A stretch of 64,000 nucleotides of DNA from Microcaldota archaeon (lineage in GTDB: Archaea; Micrarchaeota; Micrarchaeia; Micrarchaeales; Micrarchaeaceae). Below, piece after piece: positions 42,714 through 51,623 of the stretch. The translations under genes and the position numbers were made by a program. Where the stretch lies: contig JAJZBL010000001.1 in the NCBI GenBank assembly GCA_021798935.1, positions 62,001 to 126,000 of the forward strand, given 5' to 3'. Each line of letters starts with the position of its first letter. Positions within the stretch are counted from its first letter, which is position 1. Below the pieces are notes generated by a model that was not told where the DNA came from, did not search any database, and worked only from the letters and a program-made list of their open reading frames with translations.

Positions 42714-42735
42714 GAAAGAAATGCTACTTTCTTTC
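42714..42735. promoter_or_regulatory. inverted repeat upstream of the thermosome TATA element
   Basis: GAAAGAAA-TGCTAC-TTTCTTTC, perfect 8-bp arms, lies about 12 bases upstream of the TATA-like sequence (tttaaatatt on the minus strand, 42691-42700) that would drive the thermosome gene. A heat-shock operator or activator site is a reasonable guess. It does not match a published element that I can recall exactly. Confidence 0.4.
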
Positions 42736-42838
42736 CTTTTCTATTTAAATATGCATAAGTTATCTGCATTTTAGAATTTGATTTTATAAACTGAAATAAA
42801 CCAAATTTGTTAATTTTTATTAATCGATTATACAAAAA

Positions 42839-43645
42839 TCATTCTATCTTGAGGTTCTTTAATATTTCAGAATATTCTGCTTTTATCTTTTCATCGGATT
42901 CAACAGCTATTTTAGCGTTATCACCAAAATTGTTAAATTTTTCATCGTATTCTATAAAACCTAGGAATTTTGTATTGAGTTTCGAGACTACTCCCTTAGT
43001 TGATTCACTCTCTCCATTCTTTGACATATTCTCGATAACACCCAAAATTGGCACATTCAACCTTTTTGCCATTAAGCCAGACCTTATTGAATTTATACCT
43101 GCAATAACCTGTGGCGTTGTCACCATTATAAATCCATCTAAATCGATAAGTTGCATTATTGATAAGGGTGCATCTGATGTGCCTGGTGGCAAGTCTATTA
43201 TCAAATAATCAAGTTCACCCCACATTGTGTTTAATAAAAAGTCATCAATCATTTTTGCTATAATTGGACCCCTCCATATTATAGGTTTATCTATATCCCC
43301 TACAAGCATGCCTGTTGATGATATCTCTAATCCATCCTTGTGGTAAGTACTTATAGGAAGGTGTACTGCATTAATCTTCTCGGTTATGCCTAAGAATAGA
43401 GGTATATTCGGAGTATCTATATCTGCATCCAATAAACCTACTTTATAACCCATATCCCTTAAGGCATAAGCAAGATTTATTGAGATGGTAGTCTTTCCTA
43501 CTCCTCCTTTAGCGCTATAGACACCTATTTTATGGTGTATATTTTTCAGTTTTTTCTTTATTGCTTGTTTCTTGCTAAGCACTCCAGCAAATGAAGGATG
43601 TAAAGATATTGTTTTATCCTCTTGATTGTTTATCAAATCTGACAT
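42839..43645 (-). CDS. Mrp/NBP35-like ATPase without cysteines
   Basis: 268 residues. SAKGGVGKTTISINLAYAL is the deviant Walker A, LLDADIDTPNIP and DYLIIDLPPGTSD follow as in the Mrp/ApbC/NBP35 iron-sulfur carriers. The loop normally ENMSxxxCPxC reads ENMSKNGESES, and the protein contains no cysteine at all, so it cannot hold a cluster itself. It may be a Mrp homologue that acts otherwise, or relies on a partner. Confidence 0.85.
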   Translation of the reverse strand: MSDLINNQEDKTISLHPSFAGVLSKKQAIKKKLKNIHHKIGVYSAKGGVGKTTISINLAYALRDMGYKVGLLDADIDTPNIPLFLGITEKINAVHLPISTYHKDGLEISSTGMLVGDIDKPIIWRGPIIAKMIDDFLLNTMWGELDYLIIDLPPGTSDAPLSIMQLIDLDGFIMVTTPQVIAGINSIRSGLMAKRLNVPILGVIENMSKNGESESTKGVVSKLNTKFLGFIEYDEKFNNFGDNAKIAVESDEKIKAEYSEILKNLKIE

Positions 43646-43805
43646 TTAATCATTATAAATTTTGGAACTAAATAATAAATTAAAGCCTACAAATTATTTA
43701 TATTTAAAGCAAAATTAGGTAAATATAACATTTATAAGTAGCAGTGCAATAAAAAGCAAATAAATATTAATATTAGTGCTTTAAAAAGTAATAACAGGTG
43801 TTATA

Positions 43806-44207
43806 ATGAAGATAAGTGATCTCAGAGCAGGAACTGGAAGTGTCAACATAACAGCAACAGTTGTTAGTAAAGAAGACCCACGTGAAGTTAGAACCAAATA
43901 TGGGAAGGAGCTTAAAGTGGCAAATGCAACCTTAAAAGACGAGACAGGCACAATAGCAATCTCACTTTGGGAAAACGATATAGATGCAGTAAACGTAGGA
44001 GACAAGGTAGAAATCTCAAATGGTTACGTAAATGAGTTTAAGGGAAATCTCCAATTATCTACAGGGAGAAATGGAAAAATCTCGGTAATCGGAAAAGGAG
44101 ATGAAGCAGCAGAATCCAGCGAATCAGATGAAATGAGTGATGATTCTTCTCCAGCAGAGACTGACGATTTGAACCCAGATTTGGGATCTGATGATACAGA
44201 TCTATAA
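43806..44207 (+). CDS. OB-fold single-stranded DNA-binding protein
   Basis: 133 residues. One OB fold (about residues 6-95): VNITATVVSKEDPREVRTKYGKELKVANATLKDETGTIAISLWE, then YVNEFKGNLQLSTGRNGKI, as in RPA-like and crenarchaeal SSBs. An acidic tail of about 35 residues (SESDEMSDDSSPAETDDLN) resembles the partner-binding C-terminus of bacterial SSB. The ATG follows GGTGTTATA. Confidence 0.88.
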   Translation: MKISDLRAGTGSVNITATVVSKEDPREVRTKYGKELKVANATLKDETGTIAISLWENDIDAVNVGDKVEISNGYVNEFKGNLQLSTGRNGKISVIGKGDEAAESSESDEMSDDSSPAETDDLNPDLGSDDTDL

Positions 44208-44363
44208 TCCTTTTAAGCTTTAGGAAAAGATCGTTATTAAATTCGATTAAGAATAACTGGGTGTTTGTTTTTATATTTTATAATTTGTGACTTTACTGCT
44301 CTAAAGCAGTAATATATCTACAAGAAATAAAAGTAAACGTAATATCTAAACATAAATCAGCGA
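44208..44363. other. convergent intergenic region
   Basis: 156 bases between the stops of SSB and the UPF0104 gene. It contains tgctctaaagcagta, a small hairpin (CTGCT..AAAGCAG, about 44298-44312), which may end either transcript. No gene is seen. Confidence 0.35.
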
Positions 44364-45473
44364 TTAAATTTTTTTCTTTATGCGCTGTTTGGCAGTATTT
44401 ATACTATCTACTAATCCTTCTTTTATTACATCTTTATTTGTCCAGTATCTAAAGGTGTAAATCAAGAAAACTCCTCCAATTATGACCCCAAACCAAAGAG
44501 TTGCAAACCGGAACATTATGGTAACTGCAGAACTTACATTTAGATTAAGAGAGAACAAAGCTGATATAAGCGCCACTAAAGATCCATCAGTAACTCCCAA
44601 GTTTCCAGGTATTCCTGTGATCATTCCAAATATTGTTGATGATGTTGCAATGAATATCGTCTCTATAACAGGTAAGGAAACTTTTATATGGGCAGCTAAA
44701 AGGGAGAAATAAAGGGCCGAAGCATTCAGGAATGCTGCTGGTACTGATACTAATATAGATATAGCGTAAGTTTTAGGTGTATTGAGTATACTTTGTGAAG
44801 CAAAATACTCATCTCCATATATATTAAAAAGTTTAAGAAATCTCTCATTTTTTACCATCTTCTTGATTAACCTATAAAACCAGCTATTCAATATGAACAA
44901 GTACGGTAGCAGCAGCAAAATATCTATTGCTAAAACCTCAATCACAAATTTATTGAAATAAAGTGCTGTGAATATCGCCAATATGCCTATTCCTATAAAA
45001 TCTGTAAATATATCCATTGTAACTATTGGAACTATTTTTGTAACCTTCTTTTTTGTAACTCTGTTTAAAGTATAAGCTGCCAAAACTCTACCTAACTTTC
45101 CTGGTGTCAAATCCATAGAATAAAGCGAAAGATAAATTGCCATGCTCTTTTTCTTTGGAACATCAATTCCGGTAACTTTAAGATAATAATTCCATTTTAT
45201 GAACCGTATAAGGTAACTAAATAAAACTGCAATAAAAGCAAGGGAATATAGATATAGGTTGGAATTTAGTATAATACCTGAGACTTTGCCAATCCCGCCT
45301 ATATAGGCAATTATAAAGAATATCAAAAAGCTAGCTAAAAATCCAGCTCCAACAAAATACATCAGTTTTTTCATCAAGCGCAGGTAGTCCTCTTCATCAA
45401 GACTTTGGATATGCAAGATAGTATACCAAATAGATTTTTTCTTTTTTGCATCTTTTCCATCTAAGTCTTCCAT
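44364..45473 (-). CDS. UPF0104/LPG-synthase-like membrane protein
   Basis: 369 residues with seven or eight helices and family landmarks: IRFIKWNYYLK, LSLYSMDLTPGKLGRVLAAYTL, VTMDIFTDFIGI and GMITGIPGNLGVTDGSLVALI. Relatives include lysylphosphatidylglycerol synthase transmembrane regions and AglD-like proteins of archaeal glycosylation; a lipid or polyprenol flippase role is plausible. ATG 45473 lies 5 bases past the GT4 stop. Confidence 0.85.
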   Translation of the reverse strand: MEDLDGKDAKKKKSIWYTILHIQSLDEEDYLRLMKKLMYFVGAGFLASFLIFFIIAYIGGIGKVSGIILNSNLYLYSLAFIAVLFSYLIRFIKWNYYLKVTGIDVPKKKSMAIYLSLYSMDLTPGKLGRVLAAYTLNRVTKKKVTKIVPIVTMDIFTDFIGIGILAIFTALYFNKFVIEVLAIDILLLLPYLFILNSWFYRLIKKMVKNERFLKLFNIYGDEYFASQSILNTPKTYAISILVSVPAAFLNASALYFSLLAAHIKVSLPVIETIFIATSSTIFGMITGIPGNLGVTDGSLVALISALFSLNLNVSSAVTIMFRFATLWFGVIIGGVFLIYTFRYWTNKDVIKEGLVDSINTAKQRIKKKI

Positions 45474-45477
45474 CAAA

Positions 45478-46629
45478 TCAAAACCTCAAACTACCCTCAA
45501 ATAATTCTTCGTATTCCTTTGCTATTTTATCCCAATTATGGTACTTAATCATTCTTTCCCTGCCTTTAATAAGCAATTCCTTATCAAATCCATTATCTAT
45601 TATTTTCTTTAATTCCAAGTATATTCTTCGTGAATTCTCACTTGGAAAGTAAATCCCACAGTTACCCATCATTTCTGGTATACCCCCTATACGTGTAGCC
45701 ATTGAAGGGATCTCACTGGATAATGCTTCTAACAATGCCATCCCTGCAGGTTCATAAAGTGAGGGGAATACAAATACATCTGCGGCATTGTAATAGTATG
45801 GCAAAAACTCTTCTGGTATCCCGCTTATAATTCTGAAGTTTTCATACATTCCATGCATTTTTGCAAATCTTGCGAACTTATTATAAAGGGGCCCATTCCC
45901 TATAAGTGTTAATTTTACATCGTAATTGTCTTTTAACAAATCAGAAACTGCCTTTATCAGATAAATTTGGCCTTTCTGTGTAACTAGCCTACCATTATTA
46001 AGGACATTTATGCCTGTTTCATAGTAATCTGATTTTATCCTTTTTACTATTTTATTATTTTTGCTTCTGGGCCTAAATTGCTTGAAATTAACACCATTAT
46101 ATATCACCCGTGACCTACTTATATCCTCTTTTGGTACTGTTGACTTAATTGCATCCTTTGATACTGCAGTTATTATATCTGAGTTATGTATTAGTTTCTT
46201 GCCCCAACCATAATCATAAAGATATCCAAAGTTGTCAGTAGCAGAATCTATATTTTTAGGGGTAGAGTTATGTATTGTTATAGCTATTTTTTTATTCATA
46301 TCCTTAATAGTCTTTAATGTTGAATAAAAATATTGGAACCTGTTGTTTATATGATATAAGTCAGCACCTACCTTCTTCAGTGTTTCATCTATGTTATGCA
46401 TGAAAACAAAAGGCATTGGCGCTTTCGGTATATATAAAAAATCAGATTTTAATCTAATAACTCTTATGCCCGATATTATATCTTCAAAATCTGTTCTGTA
46501 ATTTTTTGGTGCAGATGTCACCACAGTAACTTCATTCTTCTTAGCCAGCCTACGGTAAACTTCGAACAAAACTTTCTCTGTACCCCCTTTATATGGGTAG
46601 AAAAAAGGATTTAATACACAAATTTTCAC
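45478..46629 (-). CDS. glycosyltransferase family 4
   Basis: 383 residues of the GT-B fold. N-terminal MKICVLNPFFYPYKGGTEKVL, ITAVSKDAIKSTVPKEDI and VIYNGVNFKQFRPR. C-terminal nucleotide-sugar site ADVFVFPSLYEPAGMALLEALSSEIPSMATRIGGIPEMM with the family's EPAG..LLEA. It starts with GTG 46629 preceded by GTGATGATAAA. It probably adds a sugar in envelope glycan synthesis together with the downstream UPF0104 gene. Confidence 0.92.
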   Translation of the reverse strand: MKICVLNPFFYPYKGGTEKVLFEVYRRLAKKNEVTVVTSAPKNYRTDFEDIISGIRVIRLKSDFLYIPKAPMPFVFMHNIDETLKKVGADLYHINNRFQYFYSTLKTIKDMNKKIAITIHNSTPKNIDSATDNFGYLYDYGWGKKLIHNSDIITAVSKDAIKSTVPKEDISRSRVIYNGVNFKQFRPRSKNNKIVKRIKSDYYETGINVLNNGRLVTQKGQIYLIKAVSDLLKDNYDVKLTLIGNGPLYNKFARFAKMHGMYENFRIISGIPEEFLPYYYNAADVFVFPSLYEPAGMALLEALSSEIPSMATRIGGIPEMMGNCGIYFPSENSRRIYLELKKIIDNGFDKELLIKGRERMIKYHNWDKIAKEYEELFEGSLRF

Positions 46630-46683
46630 TTTATCATCACTTTAGCAAAGACAAGAAGAAAAGCTATAACCGTAATACAGATA

Positions 46684-47544
46684 TCATTCTGCTTTCTCTA
46701 ATCTTAAGATTGAACTGACATAACCGCTTTTGCATACAGGTTCTGTGAAATTTGTGATTTCACATATCTGTGCAGTATAAATATTTGCTAGCCCTATTAT
46801 ATTCTTGGATTGTGTTGTGCTTGGATTGCTTAAGGAGTCTATTATCTCTGACCAGTTCATGTTGTCAATAATTGAAGGCAATATAAGTGATCCAACTTCA
46901 TATGAATAATTGCCAAAATCTATAAAAGGCATCCCACCTCTTGAATCTTGTGGTATAAGTGTGTTGTTTAAATCAAACTTTGAAAAAGTAAGATTTTCTA
47001 ATTTATTAGGGGTCTGCAAAGGTGTGTTAAATCTTGTTGCGATTCCAACCGCTTCAAAGGTTATATCATTGCTTGTATAAGAGGAACCATAAAAAGTGAA
47101 TGTTGGGGTGTTAGGATAAACGTCAGTAGATGATGATACCATGTATGATAGTTTGCTGAAATTTCCAAATCTCATCAATGCCACTATCAATCCCCATCTG
47201 CTGACTGCACAATATGGGCAAAATTGTGCCCCATAATATACCACGGTAGGTTTTCCATTTACCATTGTGATATCCGAGGTGGGCAGGTTAGTTTCAAATG
47301 GGAAAGTCTTTACATATAAGCCAACATCATTTGCAAGTGTGGTATTTTTAGCGATAAGCTGCAATTGTGATAAAGTTGCATTGCTTACTGAAGCATTAAC
47401 CTTAGAAAGCAAGTAGCTTGAATTAGTTCCTTTAGGGGAACTGCTGCTATAAAAATAGGCAGCTACAATTAAAATAATAACAATCAATATAATAATAGCT
47501 AAAGTTGGAGTCTTTAATCTATATTTCTGATTTTCTGATGCCAT
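46684..47544 (-). CDS. DUF929 family secreted thioredoxin-like protein
   Basis: 286 residues with one N-terminal membrane anchor (about 13-32), then an extracytoplasmic domain. [32 protein letters not shown] contains the CPYC redox motif of the DUF929 thioredoxin-like family. Two more cysteines lie near the end ([16 protein letters not shown]). It likely forms or isomerises disulfides outside the cell; the VKOR protein at 59380-59805 would reoxidise it. Confidence 0.82.
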   Translation of the reverse strand: MASENQKYRLKTPTLAIIILIVIILIVAAYFYSSSSPKGTNSSYLLSKVNASVSNATLSQLQLIAKNTTLANDVGLYVKTFPFETNLPTSDITMVNGKPTVVYYGAQFCPYCAVSRWGLIVALMRFGNFSKLSYMVSSSTDVYPNTPTFTFYGSSYTSNDITFEAVGIATRFNTPLQTPNKLENLTFSKFDLNNTLIPQDSRGGMPFIDFGNYSYEVGSLILPSIIDNMNWSEIIDSLSNPSTTQSKNIIGLANIYTAQICEITNFTEPVCKSGYVSSILRLEKAE

Positions 47545-47576
47545 AATAATCTAATCTAAATAAACACTTATAAGCT

Positions 47577-48164
47577 TTACTCTTTTAATGCCAGTTTTGG
47601 AAATATCTTTTTGACAAGGTTGTTGAAGAAACTATTAATCTTGCTTTTAAAGTGTATCACTACATAATAAAGCACTATGCTCAGTGCCATCCCTGCCAAA
47701 ATGTCTGTAAAGTAATGCAACCCCAAGTAAACTCTGCCGAATAGAACCAAGAAAAGCCAGATTATATATAATACTCTTAGGTATTTGTATTTTGAAAGGA
47801 AGAAGCTCAACCCTGTAAGAACACTTGCATGGTTGCTTGGAAAAGAGAATGTTGATTGGCACGAAACTACATTTATCCAATTTAATTCAGATACATTGCA
47901 TGGGCGAGGTTCCCTGACAATTAATTTAATTGCATCGGAAACAAGGTAAAACACTATGCCTGCAACTATAAATGTATATACATTCATATCTTTTTTTGAA
48001 AAATATAGGTACAGAACAAGCAAAGGTATAACAATTAAGAAAGATTTTGCCAAAAGAGCCATAAAGGTGTTAAGGGCTGGGCTTGATATATCTTTCATAA
48101 ACTCAAAAGCCCACACATTAATGTTAATCTTATAAGGTTCAATCAATAATGATAATAAATTCAT
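47577..48164 (-). CDS. PAP2-family phosphatase
   Basis: 195 residues, six helices. The phosphatase motifs are KLIVREPRPC, SFPSNHASV and GRVYLGLHYFTDILAG. In envelope gene sets such enzymes remove phosphate from polyprenyl diphosphates or lipids. ATG 48164 is chosen; an upstream in-frame extension lacks family similarity. Confidence 0.88.
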   Translation of the reverse strand: MNLLSLLIEPYKININVWAFEFMKDISSPALNTFMALLAKSFLIVIPLLVLYLYFSKKDMNVYTFIVAGIVFYLVSDAIKLIVREPRPCNVSELNWINVVSCQSTFSFPSNHASVLTGLSFFLSKYKYLRVLYIIWLFLVLFGRVYLGLHYFTDILAGMALSIVLYYVVIHFKSKINSFFNNLVKKIFPKLALKE

Positions 48165-48278
48165 AGTTCTAACCTTGGTATTATAAAAATCTAAGTGTAT
48201 TAAATAGATATGCTGCAAATCTATATAAGTTTAAAAAATAGATTTTATAAATATTTGTCATAAAATAATACAACTATT

Positions 48279-48415
48279 GGGGTTATAGCATAACTTGGCA
48301 GTGCAGCAGACTCCAGATATTTATTAGGTATTGAGCGCAAAGCGATGATTAGAATCTGGAAATTTGATAATTATGAAGTAATCTGCCAATCGGGGTTCAA
48401 ATCCCCGTAACCCCA
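48279..48415 (+). tRNA. tRNA-Trp (CCA) with 64-nt intron
   Basis: The acceptor stem is GGGGTTA/TAACCCC with discriminator A48415, T-stem CGGGG/CCCCG and anticodon stem GCAGA/TCTGC. The anticodon is CCA (48313-48315). The intron is 48317-48380 at 37/38. Its length and the box C/D-like elements inside recall the euryarchaeal tRNA-Trp intron. Confidence 0.9.
48342..48367 (+). ncRNA. possible box C/D guide inside the tRNA-Trp intron
   Basis: GCGATGA (48342-48348) is one base from box C (RUGAUGA). ATCTGGA (48354-48360) is complementary to tRNA-Trp positions 33-39. TTGA (48364-48367) is one base from box D. The guide G pairing with C34 is exactly five nucleotides upstream of TTGA, the rule for 2'-O-methylation targets; C34 is the known target of the euryarchaeal intron guide. 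Boxes are imperfect, so this is tentative. Confidence 0.4.
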
Positions 48416-48461
48416 AATTTATTTAAATTTATGCAGGAATAGATAAAAAATTGCAAATAAC

Positions 48462-48788
48462 TTAGAAATCACACAATTTTCCTTTTACTAGTTTTTCTAA
48501 CAATTCCTGATTATCATTTACTGCAGAGTAAACCGATTTTTTAACCTTGCATTTTGTGCATAAGTAATTCAATTTGAACCTTCCATTCCTATAATAAACT
48601 GCACTTACTGGTTTCATCAATCCCTTGCAGTTACAAGCTCTGTCACCAGGATTATTGTCAACATGCTTGCTCCAAAGGCACTTAGGGCAGTGGTCCGTAT
48701 ATCCATTGCCTTCTATGTATGCATTGCAGTGCTCGCAGTAAAAGTCCTCAACAGTTTTCTGAAATCTCTTAGTACCTAAATTTTCCAT
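48462..48788 (-). CDS. RNHCP domain zinc-ribbon protein
   Basis: 108 residues with cysteine pairs FYCEHCNA, TDHCPKCLWSKHVDNNPGDRACNCKGLM and NYLCTKCKV. The stretch HCPKCLWSKHVD..PGDR identifies the RNHCP domain, a small zinc protein family of unknown function in bacteria and archaea. It is divergent from the Lhr helicase gene; the 50-base gap holds both promoters. Confidence 0.85.
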   Translation of the reverse strand: MENLGTKRFQKTVEDFYCEHCNAYIEGNGYTDHCPKCLWSKHVDNNPGDRACNCKGLMKPVSAVYYRNGRFKLNYLCTKCKVKKSVYSAVNDNQELLEKLVKGKLCDF

Positions 48789-48803
48789 TGAAAAAACAAC
48801 ATA

Positions 48804-48827
48804 TTAGAAATATTTAAACATTTCTAA
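48804..48827. promoter_or_regulatory. inverted repeat over the divergent RNHCP/Lhr promoter
   Basis: TTAGAAAT-ATTTAAAC-ATTTCTAA, perfect 8-bp arms centred on the TATA-like atatttaaac of the rightward Lhr gene. A protein binding here would block TBP on both strands. AT-rich context lowers certainty. Confidence 0.4.
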
Positions 48828-48865
48828 TTAAACCAATAATGAATAGAGCTTGCATAGTGTTAGGA

Positions 48866-51613
48866 ATGTCTGTTTATGATAACTTTATATCAAAGTATAA
48901 GAAATTTACACTTATACAGGAAAAGGCAATGCCAATAATAGCCGAAGGAAGCAATTGCCTAGTCATAGCTCCAACAGGTTCCGGCAAGACTGAGGCTGCA
49001 GTATTGCCTATTATTGATATGGCATCAAAGATAAAAGGCAGTGGAATAAAAGTGCTTTATATAACACCACTGCGGGCTCTTAACAGGGATATGCTTGGCA
49101 GGCTTAGGTGGCTTGCGGATTTAGCCGGCCTCACTATAGGGGTAAGGCATGGTGATACAACTAATTCTGAAAGGTCAAAGCAGGTACGCAGTGCTCCCGA
49201 TATTCTTGTAACAACCCCAGAGTCTTTGCAGAGCATGCTTCCCACTAAAGGGATGGGAATAAAGCTTGCTAATGTTAAATTTGTGATAATAGATGAAATT
49301 CACGAATTTTACTTCAACAAGAGAGGTGCACAGTTGTCAATAGGGCTCGAAAGGCTGGAGGAGAAGGCACCTAACTTCCAAAGAGTCGGATTAAGTGCAA
49401 CAGTAAAAGATCCTGATCTAGTCAAAAGGTATCTAGCTGGTTCTAGGGAATGCAAGGTGGCACAGATATCTGATGGCAGGGATTTTTTAATATCTATAAA
49501 GATGCCTGAAAAACCGAAGCACAATATGAGTCAAATGGTTGATAAATTTGGATTGGATGAGCCATCTGCAGCTAGATTGGAATGCATGGCCGATGAGATA
49601 AAAGAATCTGCATCCACCTTAATATTCGCAAATACAAGGCAGATTGTAGAAGCACTTGGAAGCAAACTTTTATACCTTGACAAAATAGACCCATTTGGAG
49701 GAATAGGGGTACATCACGGTTCATTGGACAAAGATGAGAGAATCGAAATAGAGGACCGTTTCAGAGAGAATAAGATAAAGAGCATAATAGCTACTAGTTC
49801 CCTTGAACTTGGGATTGATATAGGAAGCATCAATAAGGTTATACAATACGGTTCCCCAAGGCAATCATTAAGGTTAGCGCAGAGGGTAGGTAGATCAGGG
49901 CATTCAATCTTAAAAACCCCTGAAGGCACAATAATATCCACAGGAATTATAGATACTTTAGAGTCTATGGCTGTAATAGATAACCTAAAAGCAAAGGATC
50001 TTGAGAGTTTTGATGTCCAGAAAAATGCACTTGACGTGCTTGCAAACCAAATATGTGGGATAGTATTGGACAAGAACTCCTGTTCCATAGATGATATTTA
50101 TAGTATAGTGCGCAGATCTTATAATTACTCAAATTTAGAGAAAAGTGCATTGATAAACAACCTTAAATTTATGGATAGCATCAAGCTTATAGGATTTGAT
50201 GGTAAGACTGTAGTTGCTACAAGCAGGACTAGGATGTATTATTACGATCATTTAAGCGTTATACCAGATTCTCACAGGTACAGAGTTCGCAATGTAGCGA
50301 ACAACAAGATAATCTCTTCTTTAGATGAAGAGTTTGTATCAAATAATATAGATGAGAATTCCATCTTTATAACAAAAGGCCTCCCTTGGCGTGTTATAAG
50401 TATAGATAAGGACACGATAGTTGTTGAACCCTCCACAAATCTGGATGCAGCGATACCAGATTGGAGTGGAGAGGATATACCAGTCAGCTATTCTGTATCA
50501 TCCCGCATGCGTGATATAATAGGCAAGAACAGCTTGAGCAATTATATAGACAAGACAGTATACGAAAAAGTCGAAAGATTCTTAAAGAACCAATCAGATC
50601 ACTGGATGCCTTCTAAGAAAAAACTGGTAGTAGAGATATATGATAATTATACTATCCTTTACACATGGTTAGGTTCACTTGCAAATGACGCACTTTCAAG
50701 GCTAATTGCAAAGTACCTAACTATGAATGCAGGCCACAGCATCAATATAAAATCTTCTCCTTACTTAATTTTCTTTGATGTTTCCGATGAGATTGCAATA
50801 AAGAGTATGCTTTTAGGCATTAATCCTGAAAGTGTATACCAGAAGCTTAAAGAGTCTATAATAGAGACCGATTTTTTCAAATACAAATTTACAAGAGTAG
50901 CTAAAATTTTCGGCATAATAGACCGGGATGCAATATTAAGTAAGAGCCTTACAAAGCACATAATATCTACATTAATAGGGTCTCCAGTTTATGAAGAGAC
51001 TTTAAGAGAAATAATAGAAAATTATTTTGACATTAAGAATCTTACAGACTTCTTCAAACAGATACATGAAAGAAATCTCGAGTTAATAATTGAAAAGAAC
51101 AAAAAGCAGTCACCGCTCACAAAAGCAATCCTAAAATCAGCATATTACAACAAAGAGCTCATAATGCCCCTTATGCCAAATGACGAGTTGGTAAATTCCT
51201 TCTCTAAATATACCTTAGATAAAAAGGCTAACATTATCTGCACTTATTGTGGATTTGAATTCAAAAGAAATCTATCGGAAATAATCGATGAACCTAAGAT
51301 ACTTTGCCCTATGTGCCAAAGCCCTATGGTAACAATAAATATGGGCAGTTATATAAATGTAATAAAGAAAATAAAAGAAAAGAGAGAGTTGACAGAAACT
51401 GATAAAAGAGTTCGCAGGGAAATGATGGCTAATGCAGATTTAGTTTATTCATATGGCGGAAGGGCTGTGGCTGCATTGTCAACTTACGGTGTTGGCCACA
51501 GGACTGCAGCCAGAGCACTTCTAATGCAAAGAACCAGCAAAGAGAAATTTTTTGTAGATCTAATAGAGGCCCAAAAGCAATTTATAAAAAATAAAAAATA
51601 TTGGTCTTTATAA
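48866..51613 (+). CDS. Lhr-like superfamily 2 helicase
   Basis: About 915 residues. Motif I APTGSGKTEAAVLP, Ia YITPLRALNRDM, II DEIHEF (DEIH), III GLSATV, then RQSLRLAQRVGRSGH (motifs V-VI). An Lhr-type winged-helix and beta-sheet region follows (SVIPDSHRYRVRN..NNKIISSLDEEFV), and near the C-terminus a four-Cys zinc ribbon (ICTYCGFEF ... LCPMCQSPM). It unwinds DNA or RNA-DNA hybrids in repair. An in-frame ATG at 48839 would add nine residues; ATG 48866 matches the family start better. Confidence 0.88.
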   Translation: MSVYDNFISKYKKFTLIQEKAMPIIAEGSNCLVIAPTGSGKTEAAVLPIIDMASKIKGSGIKVLYITPLRALNRDMLGRLRWLADLAGLTIGVRHGDTTNSERSKQVRSAPDILVTTPESLQSMLPTKGMGIKLANVKFVIIDEIHEFYFNKRGAQLSIGLERLEEKAPNFQRVGLSATVKDPDLVKRYLAGSRECKVAQISDGRDFLISIKMPEKPKHNMSQMVDKFGLDEPSAARLECMADEIKESASTLIFANTRQIVEALGSKLLYLDKIDPFGGIGVHHGSLDKDERIEIEDRFRENKIKSIIATSSLELGIDIGSINKVIQYGSPRQSLRLAQRVGRSGHSILKTPEGTIISTGIIDTLESMAVIDNLKAKDLESFDVQKNALDVLANQICGIVLDKNSCSIDDIYSIVRRSYNYSNLEKSALINNLKFMDSIKLIGFDGKTVVATSRTRMYYYDHLSVIPDSHRYRVRNVANNKIISSLDEEFVSNNIDENSIFITKGLPWRVISIDKDTIVVEPSTNLDAAIPDWSGEDIPVSYSVSSRMRDIIGKNSLSNYIDKTVYEKVERFLKNQSDHWMPSKKKLVVEIYDNYTILYTWLGSLANDALSRLIAKYLTMNAGHSINIKSSPYLIFFDVSDEIAIKSMLLGINPESVYQKLKESIIETDFFKYKFTRVAKIFGIIDRDAILSKSLTKHIISTLIGSPVYEETLREIIENYFDIKNLTDFFKQIHERNLELIIEKNKKQSPLTKAILKSAYYNKELIMPLMPNDELVNSFSKYTLDKKANIICTYCGFEFKRNLSEIIDEPKILCPMCQSPMVTINMGSYINVIKKIKEKRELTETDKRVRREMMANADLVYSYGGRAVAALSTYGVGHRTAARALLMQRTSKEKFFVDLIEAQKQFIKNKKYWSL

Positions 51614-51623
51614 TAGTGATTTT

